From contig CAXXYG010000025.1 in NCBI GenBank assembly GCA_963666575.2, forward strand, positions 248,001 to 312,000: a stretch of DNA of 64,000 nt, in the 5' to 3' direction. This document shows positions 43,923-53,700 of this stretch, piece after piece (position 1 is the stretch's first letter; the number at the start of each line of letters is the position of its first letter). The notes below the pieces were generated by a model, which saw nothing but the letters and a program-made list of their open reading frames with translations, had not been told where the DNA came from and ran no database searches. The stretch is from JABMQB01 sp963666575. Its GTDB lineage: Bacteria > Bacteroidota > Bacteroidia > Bacteroidales > Prolixibacteraceae. Made by a program: the position numbers and the translations under genes.

Positions 43923-44666
43923 ATGCCATTCAATTTTATACATACACTGGCCCTTCTATCTTCACTCCTGATTGGATTATCTGTTCATACACAAACTGAG
44001 GTTAACAAGGTGTTTCAAGACGAAAATAAATATGTTTTGTTGCGGCAAAAAATGGTTAAAGAACAAATTATTAAACGAGGCATTTCTGATAAAAAAGTAC
44101 TTGATGCCTTTCGAATAGTTGAACGGCACAGGTTTGTCCCTTTAAAGTACAAGAACCAGGCATATGGCGACCACCCACTGCCAATAAACGAAGGGCAAAC
44201 TATATCACAACCCTACATTGTTGCTTATATGACCGATATTCTGAACTTACAAAAAGAGGACAAAGTTTTAGAAATTGGCACCGGCTCAGGTTATCAGGCA
44301 GCAATTTTGGCTCAAATTTGTGATACCGTTTATACTATTGAAATTTTTGAAAGCTTAGGAAAGACTGCGAAAAAACTTTTTAAAGAACTCAATTATAACA
44401 ATATAAAAGTTAAAATTGGGGATGGATATTTGGGATGGCCTGAACATTCTCCTTTCGATGCCATTATTGTTACTTGTTCACCTACTAAAATTCCTGAACC
44501 TTTAAAACATCAACTTGCCGAAGGAGGAAGGATAATAATCCCGGTAGGTACAAGCCCTGTTCAACAACTTATCCTCCTAAAAAAAAAGAAAGGGAAAATA
44601 CATCAATCCAATGTATTGCCAGTGAGGTTTGTTCCTATGATTAACAAGGAAGGAGTCCGCTATTAA
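43923..44666 (+). CDS. pcm: Protein-L-isoaspartate O-methyltransferase family, exported
   Basis: A 247-residue SAM methyltransferase that repairs isoaspartyl residues in aged proteins. It has a signal-like N-terminus (LALLSSLLIGLSVHTQ, 9-24), unusual for the cytoplasmic enzyme but common in Bacteroidota homologues. Family motifs: FVPLKYKNQAYGDHPLPI, GQTISQPYIVAYMTDIL, the SAM motif VLEIGTGSGYQAAILAQ and DAIIVTCSPTKIPEPL. The 3' end abuts hypF: its TAA (44664-44666) precedes or overlaps the hypF start region. This places pcm at the head of the hyp gene run. A functional link to hydrogenase maturation is not established. Confidence 0.9.
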   Translation: MPFNFIHTLALLSSLLIGLSVHTQTEVNKVFQDENKYVLLRQKMVKEQIIKRGISDKKVLDAFRIVERHRFVPLKYKNQAYGDHPLPINEGQTISQPYIVAYMTDILNLQKEDKVLEIGTGSGYQAAILAQICDTVYTIEIFESLGKTAKKLFKELNYNNIKVKIGDGYLGWPEHSPFDAIIVTCSPTKIPEPLKHQLAEGGRIIIPVGTSPVQQLILLKKKKGKIHQSNVLPVRFVPMINKEGVRY

Positions 44667-44691
44667 AAACGCATCACATATCAAAATTACG

Positions 44692-46929
44692 GTGCATGGA
44701 TTGGTTCAGGGTATCGGTTTCAGGCCATTTATATACAGGCTTGCCCATTCGCATAATCTTTCGGGCTGGGTTAAAAACTGCGATGAAGGAGTTGTTATTC
44801 ATGCCTCGGGTATTAATTCCACTTTAAAAACTTTTTTACATCAAATTGTCGATCAATCCCCTGAAGCAGCAACAATACAAAAAGTTTTGTGTTACGAAAC
44901 CAATGCTGTAAAAATGAACGGATTTAAAATCATCAATAGCAAAACCACATCAAAATCAAAAAAATTAACCCAAATTGGCCCTGATATTGCCGTTTGTCAG
45001 AACTGCCTCGACGATTTAAAAACACAACCTCACCGAACCAATTACCCACTTATAAACTGCACCAACTGTGGACCGCGATTTTCAATTATAAAAGACCTGC
45101 CATACGACAGGGAGCAAACAACCATGGAGCCTTTCAAAATGTGTTTGTTGTGTGATGAAGAATACAAAAATGTGAACAACCGAAGGTTCCATGCCCAGCC
45201 CATAGCTTGCAATAATTGTGGCCCAAACTATAAATTGAAAACACCAAATGATGAGATGCAGGATCTGAATCAAATTGTTGAGGAAACTGCATCATTAATC
45301 GATTTTGGAAAAATTGCAGGTATCAAAGGTATGGGTGGTTTTTTTATTGCCTGCGATGCATTTAATCAGAATTCAATAGATAAACTGCGTTATCTGAAAA
45401 ACAGGGAAAATAAACCATTTGCCGTTATGTTTCGCAATGTTGAAAAATTAAACGATCAGTGTTTTACCGATGCTGATGAGTTAAAATTATTACAATCGTG
45501 GCGGCGACCTGTGGTTATAATAAAAAGCAAAAACAAACTTCCCCAAAATATAAGTAACGGTTTAAATTCAATTGGGGCACTGCTTCCTTATATGCCATTT
45601 CATTATTTGTTATTTGAAAAATTAAAAACTGATGCCATCGTTTTTACAAGCGGAAACTTTTCGGATGAACCAATAATTATTTCAAATAAAATTGCTCAAA
45701 AAAAACTGCCCAAAATATGTGAAGCAATAATTACCTATAACCGAAAAATTTATAACCGCACTGATGATTCGGTGGTAAAACTTATAAACGGAAAAACTCA
45801 GATTTTAAGGCGGTCGAGAGGGTATGCCCCTACTCCACTTAATTCCAAACTAAATGTTCATAATATACTTGCTGTTGGAGGCGAACTAAAAAATACATTT
45901 TGCATTGGACGAGAAAATTCTGCCATTTTGAGCCAACACATTGGCGATTTGAAAGAACCTGAAACACTCGATTTTTTTTCTCAAAATATCAATCAATTTA
46001 AAAAAATGTTCCGAGTTCAACCCGAATTGATTGTACATGACCTTCACCCCGATTATTATTCCACAAGATATGCCCAGGAAACAGGTTTGCCAACTTTTGC
46101 TGTGCAACACCACCACGCCCACATAGCATCATGTATGGCAGAACATGGATTAGATGAAGATGTTATTGGAATTGCTTTTGATGGCACAGGATTCGGTGAT
46201 GATGGGCACATATGGGGTTCTGAGTTTTTTATTTGCAATCTGAAAAACTATCAACAAATTTCACACTTTGAATATTTGCCATTGCCTGGTGGCGATTTAG
46301 CTGCAACAGAACCATGGCGAATGGCTATTGTTTATCTATATCAGATTTATGGTAAAGATTTTCATACATTAAAACTTCCAATAATTAAAAATACCAGCCC
46401 CGAAAAGATTGATTGGCTACTAAAAGCCATCGGCAACAATATTAATTGCCCTCTTTCGTCGGGAGCAGGAAGGGTATTCGATGCTGTTTCGGCTTTGCTT
46501 GGGCTTTGTTACTATTCAACTTTCGAAGCTGAAGCTCCAATAAGATTAGAAAATATAGCCGACCATAACGAAATTAAACAATATACGTATGATGTTAAAA
46601 ACACAATCAGTTTTAAGGAATCTATTAAAGAAATTATAGTTGATATTAAAAATGGAACTCTTCCTGAAACAATTGCCGGAAAATTCCATAATACTATAGT
46701 TGCTGCAACATCCGAAAAAATCGTTGAAATAAAAAAGATGTCGGGATTAAAAAAAGTGGTTCTTTCGGGAGGGTCGTTTCAAAACAAAATCCTTCTGGAA
46801 AAAACCTGTAAAAAATTAACCAATTCAGGATTTAAAGTATATACACACCAACACATTCCGGCTAATGATGGGGGAATTTCGTTGGGGCAACTTATAATAG
46901 CTGCAAAAAATAGGAATCATCAATACTGA
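44692..46929 (+). CDS. hypF: Carbamoyltransferase HypF
   Basis: Makes the thiocarboxamide on HypE that becomes the cyanide ligands of the NiFe centre, from carbamoyl phosphate and ATP. Domains in order: acylphosphatase (GLVQGIGFRPFIYRL), two zinc fingers (CQNCLDDL, CTNCGPRF, CLLCDEEY, CNNCGP at about 100-180), YrdC-like domain (about 200-375) and Kae1-like carbamoyltransfer domain (HHHAHIASCMAEHG). Length and all motifs are complete. The GTG at 44692 falls inside the first beta strand; homology starts about 8 codons earlier (HIKITVHG). The only in-frame options upstream are ATT at 44662 overlapping the pcm stop, ATC or ATT, so initiation is noncanonical or the start codon is altered. Confidence 0.92.
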   Translation: MHGLVQGIGFRPFIYRLAHSHNLSGWVKNCDEGVVIHASGINSTLKTFLHQIVDQSPEAATIQKVLCYETNAVKMNGFKIINSKTTSKSKKLTQIGPDIAVCQNCLDDLKTQPHRTNYPLINCTNCGPRFSIIKDLPYDREQTTMEPFKMCLLCDEEYKNVNNRRFHAQPIACNNCGPNYKLKTPNDEMQDLNQIVEETASLIDFGKIAGIKGMGGFFIACDAFNQNSIDKLRYLKNRENKPFAVMFRNVEKLNDQCFTDADELKLLQSWRRPVVIIKSKNKLPQNISNGLNSIGALLPYMPFHYLLFEKLKTDAIVFTSGNFSDEPIIISNKIAQKKLPKICEAIITYNRKIYNRTDDSVVKLINGKTQILRRSRGYAPTPLNSKLNVHNILAVGGELKNTFCIGRENSAILSQHIGDLKEPETLDFFSQNINQFKKMFRVQPELIVHDLHPDYYSTRYAQETGLPTFAVQHHHAHIASCMAEHGLDEDVIGIAFDGTGFGDDGHIWGSEFFICNLKNYQQISHFEYLPLPGGDLAATEPWRMAIVYLYQIYGKDFHTLKLPIIKNTSPEKIDWLLKAIGNNINCPLSSGAGRVFDAVSALLGLCYYSTFEAEAPIRLENIADHNEIKQYTYDVKNTISFKESIKEIIVDIKNGTLPETIAGKFHNTIVAATSEKIVEIKKMSGLKKVVLSGGSFQNKILLEKTCKKLTNSGFKVYTHQHIPANDGGISLGQLIIAAKNRNHQY

Positions 46930-47216
46930 TTAATTAATATTTCGTTGTAAAAGCATAATTGTATAACATATGAGATACTAGAGAATTATTCTTTGTGAAA
47001 CTTTGTGTTTTTGTGCCTTAGTGGCGAATAAAAATTTTGCCACTAAAACACTAATTCACTAAAATCCACCAAAAACATTAAATTGAATTAAAAATTTTAA
47101 TCAATTGATATTAAATGCATTCAGAAATTATCAATTGGATGTTTATTCAAAAAAAATATTAAAATTAATGAGAAACTTTTATATTAAATCAACAATCATA
47201 GATAATCAATAAAAAG
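46930..47216. other. hypF-hypC intergenic region with dyads
   Basis: A 287-bp AT-rich gap. It contains an imperfect 21-bp hairpin repeat (47005-47059, listed separately) and two ATCAATTG-type sites, ATCAATTGAT at 47100-47109 (perfect 10-bp palindrome) and ATCAATTGGAT at 47130-47140, 30 bp apart. The second group lies 77-117 bp upstream of hypC and could be regulator sites for a separate hypCDEAB promoter. Confidence 0.4.
47005..47059. repeat. Imperfect hairpin repeat of GTGCCTTAGTGGC type
   Basis: The left arm (47005-47025, ending GCCTTAGTGGC) and right arm (47039-47059, starting GCCACTAAAACAC) pair at about 16 of 21 positions around a 13-nt loop. Similar 'no-change' hairpins of this wording recur in Bacteroidota intergenic DNA. 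Probably a palindromic intergenic repeat; it could also act as a weak terminator after hypF. Confidence 0.5.
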
Positions 47217-47444
47217 ATGTGTTTAAGTATTCCCGCAAAAATTATTTCAATCGATGGAGAAAAAGCCAGAGTATCATTGGGTGGGGCTGAAATAAATGCT
47301 GCACTCCACCTTTTAGATGATGTAAAAGTTGGTGATTATATTTTGCTCCATTCTGGTTTTGCCATTCAAAAAATTGATGAAAAAGAAGCAATGGAAACAA
47401 TTCAATTAATTCACAACATTTCGAAGGAGGAACCTGGCACTTGA
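47217..47444 (+). CDS. hypC: Hydrogenase assembly chaperone HypC
   Basis: A 75-residue chaperone that carries the Fe(CN)2CO group with HypD and delivers it to the large subunit. The essential N-terminal MCLSIPAKI with Cys2 is intact, followed by the small OB-like barrel (ARVSLGGAEINAALHLL, VGDYILLHSGFAIQKID). Its TGA (47442-47444) overlaps the TTG start of hypD. It begins the compact hypCDEAB unit, 287 bp after hypF. Confidence 0.95.
   Translation: MCLSIPAKIISIDGEKARVSLGGAEINAALHLLDDVKVGDYILLHSGFAIQKIDEKEAMETIQLIHNISKEEPGT
47424..47430 (+). promoter_or_regulatory. Shine-Dalgarno sequence deciding the hypD start
   Basis: AAGGAGG lies 10 nt upstream of a TTG at 47441, within the end of hypC. 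Strong Shine-Dalgarno sites are rare in Bacteroidota. Together with the family-typical KYIDEYHNQELV N-terminus, this supports initiation at the TTG. Confidence 0.7.
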
Positions 47445-48523
47445 AATACATCGATGAATACCACAATCAGGAACTGGTCAAAAAACTCCTCAAAAAAATA
47501 AAAACAACCAGTCGAAAGCCAATCAGGCTCATGGAAGTTTGTGGTGGGCACACCATGGCCATCCAAAAGTTTGGCATTCCTTCACTGCTTCCTCAAAATA
47601 TAGAACTACTAAGCGGCCCGGGTTGCCCGGTTTGTGTTACCGACAAATGGTTTATTGATAAAGCCATTGCCCTTTCGCAATTACCTGACGTAATTATAAC
47701 CACATTCGGTGACCTGATACGAGTGCCAGGTTCCTATTCTACTCTCGAAAACGAAAAAGCTAAGGGGAACGACATCAGAATTGTATATTCACCTTTAGAT
47801 GCATTATCCATTGCCTTGAGAGATCCATCAAAAAAAATTGTTTTTTTAGGCATTGGATTTGAAACTACCTCACCCGCTAGTGCCGTTGCAATAGCTGAAG
47901 CATATAAAAACAACATTTCCAACTTTTCGCTTTTGAGCGCACATAAAATTATGCCGCCAGCTATGAAAGCTTTGATTCATGAAGGAATAAAAATTGATGG
48001 GTATATCTGCCCGGGGCATGTTAGTGTTATAACCGGCACCAATATGTATGTTGATATTGTAGACAAATTTAGTGTTGGATGTGTTATTGCCGGCTTTGAA
48101 CCTACCGACCTTTTACATACCATATTGATGCTGGTAAATCAAATAGAAACTTCTGACCCAAAACTTGAAACTCAATACCGGCGTGCTGTAAAACCTGAGG
48201 GAAATATTAAAGCAAAAAAATTCCTTGATGAAGTTTTTGAATTAAAAGATGAGTGGTGGCGTGGATTTGGTATTATTCCTCAAAGTGGATTTATTCTCAC
48301 AAAAAAGTATAAAGCTTTTGATACCGAAAAACAATTTGATATTTCTGTTCCTCAACCAAAAGAAGAAAAGGCATGCATATGTGGCGAAATCTTAAAAGGA
48401 CTAAAAACACCACATGATTGTATTCTTTTTAGAAAAAAATGCCATCCGGCAAATCCGGTTGGGGCGTGTATGGTTTCATCGGAAGGAGCCTGCCAGGCAT
48501 ATTTTAAATACCAACAAGAATGA
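47441..48523 (+). CDS. hypD: Hydrogenase formation protein HypD
   Basis: A 360-residue [4Fe-4S] scaffold protein that assembles the Fe(CN)2CO unit with HypC and HypE. Conserved segments: MEVCGGHTMAI with the active cysteine, LLSGPGCPVCVT, ITTFGDLIRVPGS, LGIGFETTSPA, LSAHKIMPPAM, and the C-terminal cluster ligands CICGEILKG, CHPANPVGACMVSSEGAC. The start is TTG at 47441, overlapping the hypC stop. Its TGA overlaps the hypE ATG by 4 bp (ATGA), a classic coupling. Confidence 0.95.
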   Translation: MKYIDEYHNQELVKKLLKKIKTTSRKPIRLMEVCGGHTMAIQKFGIPSLLPQNIELLSGPGCPVCVTDKWFIDKAIALSQLPDVIITTFGDLIRVPGSYSTLENEKAKGNDIRIVYSPLDALSIALRDPSKKIVFLGIGFETTSPASAVAIAEAYKNNISNFSLLSAHKIMPPAMKALIHEGIKIDGYICPGHVSVITGTNMYVDIVDKFSVGCVIAGFEPTDLLHTILMLVNQIETSDPKLETQYRRAVKPEGNIKAKKFLDEVFELKDEWWRGFGIIPQSGFILTKKYKAFDTEKQFDISVPQPKEEKACICGEILKGLKTPHDCILFRKKCHPANPVGACMVSSEGACQAYFKYQQE

Positions 48524-49536
48524 AAAACGACCGAATATTACTCAATCACGGAAGTGGAGGTTTGTTAAGCAGAGACCTTAATAACGGACTGTTTTTAAAA
48601 TATTTCGATAATAAAATACTTTCGGCGGGTACTGATTCGGCTATACTTAAAACATCTTCAGAGCATCTGACTTATACAACCGATTCGTTTGTAGTTGACC
48701 CACTTTTTTTTCCTGGTGGGGATATTGGAAAATTAGCTGTGTGCGGTACTGTAAATGACCTGGCTGTATCGGGGGCTGAGCCAAAATATCTTAGTGCCGG
48801 ATTTATTATTGAAGAAGGTTTTCCTTTAATTAACCTCAAGCAAATAGTAAAAAGTATGGCGCTTACCGCCAAAGCATGTGGTATAAAAATAGTAACTGGC
48901 GACACAAAAGTGATTAACAGAGGTTGTTGTGACAAACTGTTTATCAATACCTCCGGGATTGGATTTTTGGATTCAAAATTAAAACACATTGGTTCAGGGG
49001 AAAAAATAAACCCGGGCGATAAAATTATTATCAATGGGGCTATTGCCAACCATGGAATGGCAGTGTTGGCTGCCCGAAACGACTTAAATGTAAGTGCAAA
49101 TGTAGTTTCCGATTGTGCTCCGTTAAATAAAATGATCAAAGAAGTTTTGGATGCAGGAATTGATGTAAAGTTTATGCGCGATGCCACACGTGGTGGGCTG
49201 GCAACTGTTTTATCGGAACTAAAGGAGGGCAGGAATTGGGGAATGGAATTGGATGAAAAATCAATACTAATTCACAAAAATGTAAAAGGGATGTGTGAGT
49301 TTTTTGGTTTCGACCCATTGTACATTGCCAACGAAGGAAAGGTTGTTATGGTTGTCCCCGCTAATTCAGCTGAACAAACATTACACATATTGCAGAAAAA
49401 TAAATTTGGAAAAGAAGCTTCAATAATCGGGGAAGTAGTAGATTCTATTCCGGGGAAAACTATTCTTAAAACAAAAATTGGTGGAAAACGTATTATTGAC
49501 ATGTTGGCAGGAGGCCAACTTCCACGAATTTGCTAA
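48520..49536 (+). CDS. hypE: Hydrogenase expression/formation protein HypE
   Basis: A 338-residue AIR-synthase-like ATPase that receives the carbamoyl group from HypF on its C-terminal cysteine and dehydrates it to thiocyanate. The N-terminus has ILLNHGSGGLLSRDL, then TTDSFVVDPLFFPGGDIG and CGTVNDLAVSGAEPKYL, and KFMRDATRGGLATVLSE. The protein ends in the expected PRIC, so the catalytic Cys is intact. Four-base overlap with hypD upstream; hypA follows after 13 bp. Confidence 0.95.
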   Translation: MKNDRILLNHGSGGLLSRDLNNGLFLKYFDNKILSAGTDSAILKTSSEHLTYTTDSFVVDPLFFPGGDIGKLAVCGTVNDLAVSGAEPKYLSAGFIIEEGFPLINLKQIVKSMALTAKACGIKIVTGDTKVINRGCCDKLFINTSGIGFLDSKLKHIGSGEKINPGDKIIINGAIANHGMAVLAARNDLNVSANVVSDCAPLNKMIKEVLDAGIDVKFMRDATRGGLATVLSELKEGRNWGMELDEKSILIHKNVKGMCEFFGFDPLYIANEGKVVMVVPANSAEQTLHILQKNKFGKEASIIGEVVDSIPGKTILKTKIGGKRIIDMLAGGQLPRIC

Positions 49537-49549
49537 TTAACGGTCCAAA

Positions 49550-49891
49550 ATGCACGAATTTTCAATTGCTCAATCAATAATTGATATTGCTGAAAAATTC
49601 TCAGGGAATGGTCAGGTAAACCAAATTCGTGAAATTGACATTGAAATAGGCGAGCTTTCGGGGATTGTATTTGAATCATTGGAGTTTGCTCTTGAAATTG
49701 CAACCAAAGGCACACCCATTGAAAAAACAAAATACAATTTAATTAGAATAGATGGTTGTGCAAAATGCAACGACTGCGGAGAAATATTTGACATGCATAA
49801 CTTCCTCGATTGTTGCCCTTTATGTGGTGGCATTAACCGGGAAATTAAAAATGGAAAACAACTTCATGTAAAATCAATAAAAATAGAATAA
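49550..49891 (+). CDS. hypA: Hydrogenase nickel incorporation protein HypA
   Basis: A 113-residue nickel metallochaperone that works with HypB to insert nickel in the large subunit. MHEFSIAQSI gives the nickel ligands Met1-His2-Glu3. A structural zinc site is formed by CAKCNDC (about 70-76) and CCPLCGG (about 91-97), with two CxxC pairs. The 13-bp spacing from hypE and the 2-bp gap to hypB place it inside the operon. Confidence 0.93.
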   Translation: MHEFSIAQSIIDIAEKFSGNGQVNQIREIDIEIGELSGIVFESLEFALEIATKGTPIEKTKYNLIRIDGCAKCNDCGEIFDMHNFLDCCPLCGGINREIKNGKQLHVKSIKIE

Positions 49892-49893
49892 TT

Positions 49894-50691
49894 ATGTGCG
49901 ACACATGCGGATGCGAAGGAAACTCAACTACAAAAATTTATGCCCCAAATGAGGCAACAGAAAAATCAAATGGCCACCACCATGGTCATTCAGATCACCA
50001 CCACCATGGCCCCGAAGGGCACCATCATCATCACGATGATTCAAAAGAAATTGCAGTCAATGTTGATATACTAGGGGCCAACATTCTTTTAGCCGAAAGG
50101 AACCGGGGCTATTTTGAAGCATTGGGAATTTTTGCACTTAACATTGTTAGTTCTCCGGGATCAGGAAAAACAGCCATTCTGGAACGTACCATTTCTGAAA
50201 TTGGGGAAGAGAGTATTTTTTCAGTCATCGAAGGAGATCAAAATACAGCAAATGATGCTTTTCGAATCCAAAAAACAGGGGCAAAAGTTATTCAGGTAAA
50301 TACCGGGCAAGGCTGCCATTTGGATGCAAAAATGGTAAACGAAGCAATTAAAAAACTTGACCCGCCAAAAGATTCAGTTCTATTTATTGAAAATGTGGGA
50401 AACCTCGTCTGCCCCTCGTTATTCGACCTTGGTGAAACCAAGCGGGTTGTGATTTTTAGCGTAACCGAAGGCGATGACAAACCTGAAAAATACCCAACAA
50501 TTTTTCACACAAGCGATGTTTGTATCATCAACAAAACAGATTTATTGCCATATGTCGATTTTGATGTAAATAAAGCAAAACATCTGGCAACACATGCCAA
50601 CCCAAAAATGCTATTTTTTGAGGTTTCGGCAAAAACCGGCGAAGGCATGCAGGAATGGTATAAATGGCTCAGAGAAAATTTCAAACATTAA
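49894..50691 (+). CDS. hypB: Hydrogenase nickel incorporation GTPase HypB
   Basis: A 265-residue SIMIBI-class GTPase. The N-terminal MCDTCGC nickel motif is followed by a His-rich stretch (residues about 29-48: runs such as HHHGHSDHHHHGPEGHHHHH), which can store nickel. The GTPase core has NIVSSPGSGKTAIL (P-loop, about 84-97), VIEGDQNTANDA, ENVGNLVCPSLFDLGE with metal-binding Cys, and NKTDLLPYV. It ends the hyp operon. The long His tract suggests nickel storage as well as insertion. Confidence 0.95.
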   Translation: MCDTCGCEGNSTTKIYAPNEATEKSNGHHHGHSDHHHHGPEGHHHHHDDSKEIAVNVDILGANILLAERNRGYFEALGIFALNIVSSPGSGKTAILERTISEIGEESIFSVIEGDQNTANDAFRIQKTGAKVIQVNTGQGCHLDAKMVNEAIKKLDPPKDSVLFIENVGNLVCPSLFDLGETKRVVIFSVTEGDDKPEKYPTIFHTSDVCIINKTDLLPYVDFDVNKAKHLATHANPKMLFFEVSAKTGEGMQEWYKWLRENFKH

Positions 50692-50760
50692 GTATAGACC
50701 ACCAAAAACAATCAACTAACAAAAAGGAAATAATCAATATTTTATAATTCAAACCAAAGC

Positions 50761-53700
50761 CTATTTAACAACTTTTGCCGTGCATGCACTGGCAATCATA
50801 TTAAGCAACATATTTCTTTTAATAGGTTTTGTAATGTAATTATCACAACCTGCCGCAAGGGCTTTTGCCTTATCATCGGAAAATGCAAAAGCTGTTTGGG
50901 CAATAATTGGTAAATCAGGACGAAAAGCCTTAATAAGCCTGGTGGCTTCAAATCCATCCATTACAGGCATCTTTAAATCCATGAGTACTATATCAATTTC
51001 AGGATTGGACTTAACTGAATCAACAGCTTCTTGCCCATTGCTGGCAGTAAATATGTTCATTTTACTTTCCCGAAACAAAATTTTCAAAAAGGTTAAATTT
51101 ACAAGGTCATCTTCAACTAATAAGATATTTTTTTGCACTTCGATGCCTGATATTATTTCAGTTGGTTTAATACTTTCTTCCTCCTGTTTGTTATTAAAAG
51201 GGATTTCAAAATAAAACCTGGCTCCTTTTCCTTCTTCTGATTCAATAATAATTTTACTATCCAGCATATCCGTATAAGCCTTGGCAATCGACAATCCTAG
51301 GCCAATTCCTTCATACTCCCGGGCATACGATGAACTTCCCTGAATAAAATGGCTAAATACCAATTCTTTTTGATGCTTTGATAGCCCTATTCCAGTATCC
51401 TCAACAAATAATTCAAGTTTTTGCCCATTTACATGATAACCAAAACTTATTGCTCCTGAATTCGTAAATTTAATGGCATTTTCAATCATATATTTATACA
51501 CCTGCGTTATTTTATTGGTGTCAGTAAATATCTCAGCTTCTTCGTCCGAAAGGCCAATACAATAGCTAAAATCCAGCCCTTTTTCCATAGTCTCAGGCTG
51601 ATATATTGAATACAATTCGCAAATAATAGTATTAAGGTTTGTTTTCTCAATTTCTAAGCCAATTTGCCCGGCTTCAATTTTTGATATTTCAATAATGTCA
51701 GTTATTGTATTTAACATTCTGCGCCCACTTTTCTCAATAATTGAGAAATACTCTTCCTTTTCATTTGTCTCAAGGTTAGGCATTTTTAATATTTCAGTAA
51801 AACCTACAATACCATTTAATGGTGTTCGAATTTCGTGGCTAATATTGTTCAAAAAAGCAGATTTTAACCGATCGCTTTCCTCCGCTTTATTTTTGGCAAC
51901 TAATAGTTCATCAAATAATTTTTTCTTTTCGGTAATATCCTGCACTATCGAATGTAAAAAATCTTTGCCTTCAATTTTAACAATACTACTAAATACTTCC
52001 ACCTCACGCACTGAACCATCGGCTCTGCAATGTTTAAATTCGAAACAGTTTTGTTTTTCTGTTACTGTATTTCCCATTTCGGAAAAAACACTATTTTCAT
52101 GAAGTTGATTAATTTGGTAGATACTCATGTTTTTCAATTCATCACGTGTCCATCCGTAATAATTGGCTGCTGCCTGGTTTGAATCAATAATAGCACCTGT
52201 TTCAGGATCAATCAATAATTTTATAGCTGTATGATTTTCAAAAATACTTCGGAATTTTTCCTCACTTATACGTAGCTCTTTCCCCGCCTTTTTTAATTCA
52301 GTTATATCGGTAATACTTCCAATGTAACCTATAATATTTTTGTCTTCATCGTACTCAGGGGAAGCATATCCCACTACATAAACCTCTTTTCCATCGGCAT
52401 GTAAAAAGCGGTATTCAGCGATCGAAATTTTCTGATCAGAAATATCCTTTTGCCAGCTACCAAGAATTTGAGTTTGGTCATCGGGATGAATGGCTTTTAA
52501 CCATCCGGTACCCATTGCATCGTTTGCCTTGAGCCCCGATAATTCTGCCCATTTCGAATTTACATATGTTGTGTGACCATCGGGGAGTGTCCGGAATATA
52601 CCAACAGGTGCTGAGTTTGCTATTGATTCAAATCGTTTTTCACTTCGGTTAGCCTCTTCTTCAGCATGTTTTCGCGCTGTCACGTCAACTGCAGTTATAA
52701 TTACTGCTTTACTATTATCCCAAAAAATGGGTGCTACTGTATAATCAAGCCAATATGCTTTACCATTCGTTACTTTAAATTTTGCTTCCTCTCGAAAAAC
52801 TTTCCCTTTTATTGATGTCCACCTTAATTGTTTTTCATCTATTTGAATAAATTCGGAAATTGATTTTTGTAAAAACTCCTCTCTCGGATGTCCTGCAATT
52901 TTTTCAACAGCCTGGTTGGCATATACAATTTTACCTTGATGGTGAATAAGGATGGCAGAAGAAGTAGACTCCGCTAAATCAGCAAACCGTTGTTCTGATT
53001 CAACAAGTTTTTTAGTACGTTGCCTCACTTTTTTCTGTAACAAAAAATTAAAAACTAAAATACCTAACGTGATTATAATAATTCCTCCAATTATCAATAT
53101 ATAATATCGAGCATTATATTCTACAATTTTCAAATCGTTAGGTGAACGTAGCAGAATCTGATAAAATCCATTGTTATTTCCACTTAGGTCGTGCTGCGAT
53201 AGAATGCCAATTATTTTAACTGACTCTCCAATATTAATTTTCTCAATTAAATTAGGATATTTATGGTAGTTCGATATAAAAAGCATAATAGTTTTATCGC
53301 TACCGTCTGATAATAAAACAGTTGAATAGCTACCTCCACTGTTTATACCCTTGTTAAGAATACGTCCACGCAGAGTCACTAATTTTCCTTCAAATTCTTC
53401 AAAATTTTGATTTTGAAATAAAACTGGCTTAGGTGACCGACTTTTTATTGAATCAACTAATGTTAGTTTCAGATTTATTAATTGAGTAAGTCCTTGGTAT
53501 TGGCTAACTATACCTTTTACGCTTATACTGTCGCCTAATGTGATTACGGGCCCTGAATAATCACGGTTATAAACTACAATTCCTGCAGATTGATCCTGAA
53601 GGGCTACCTGTAGCCGATCAGGAAATAGCACTCCTGATGAAACGGATACACGCCCTGCAACAATAACAGTATCTCCCAACCTATCGGGAATGAAGTTACT

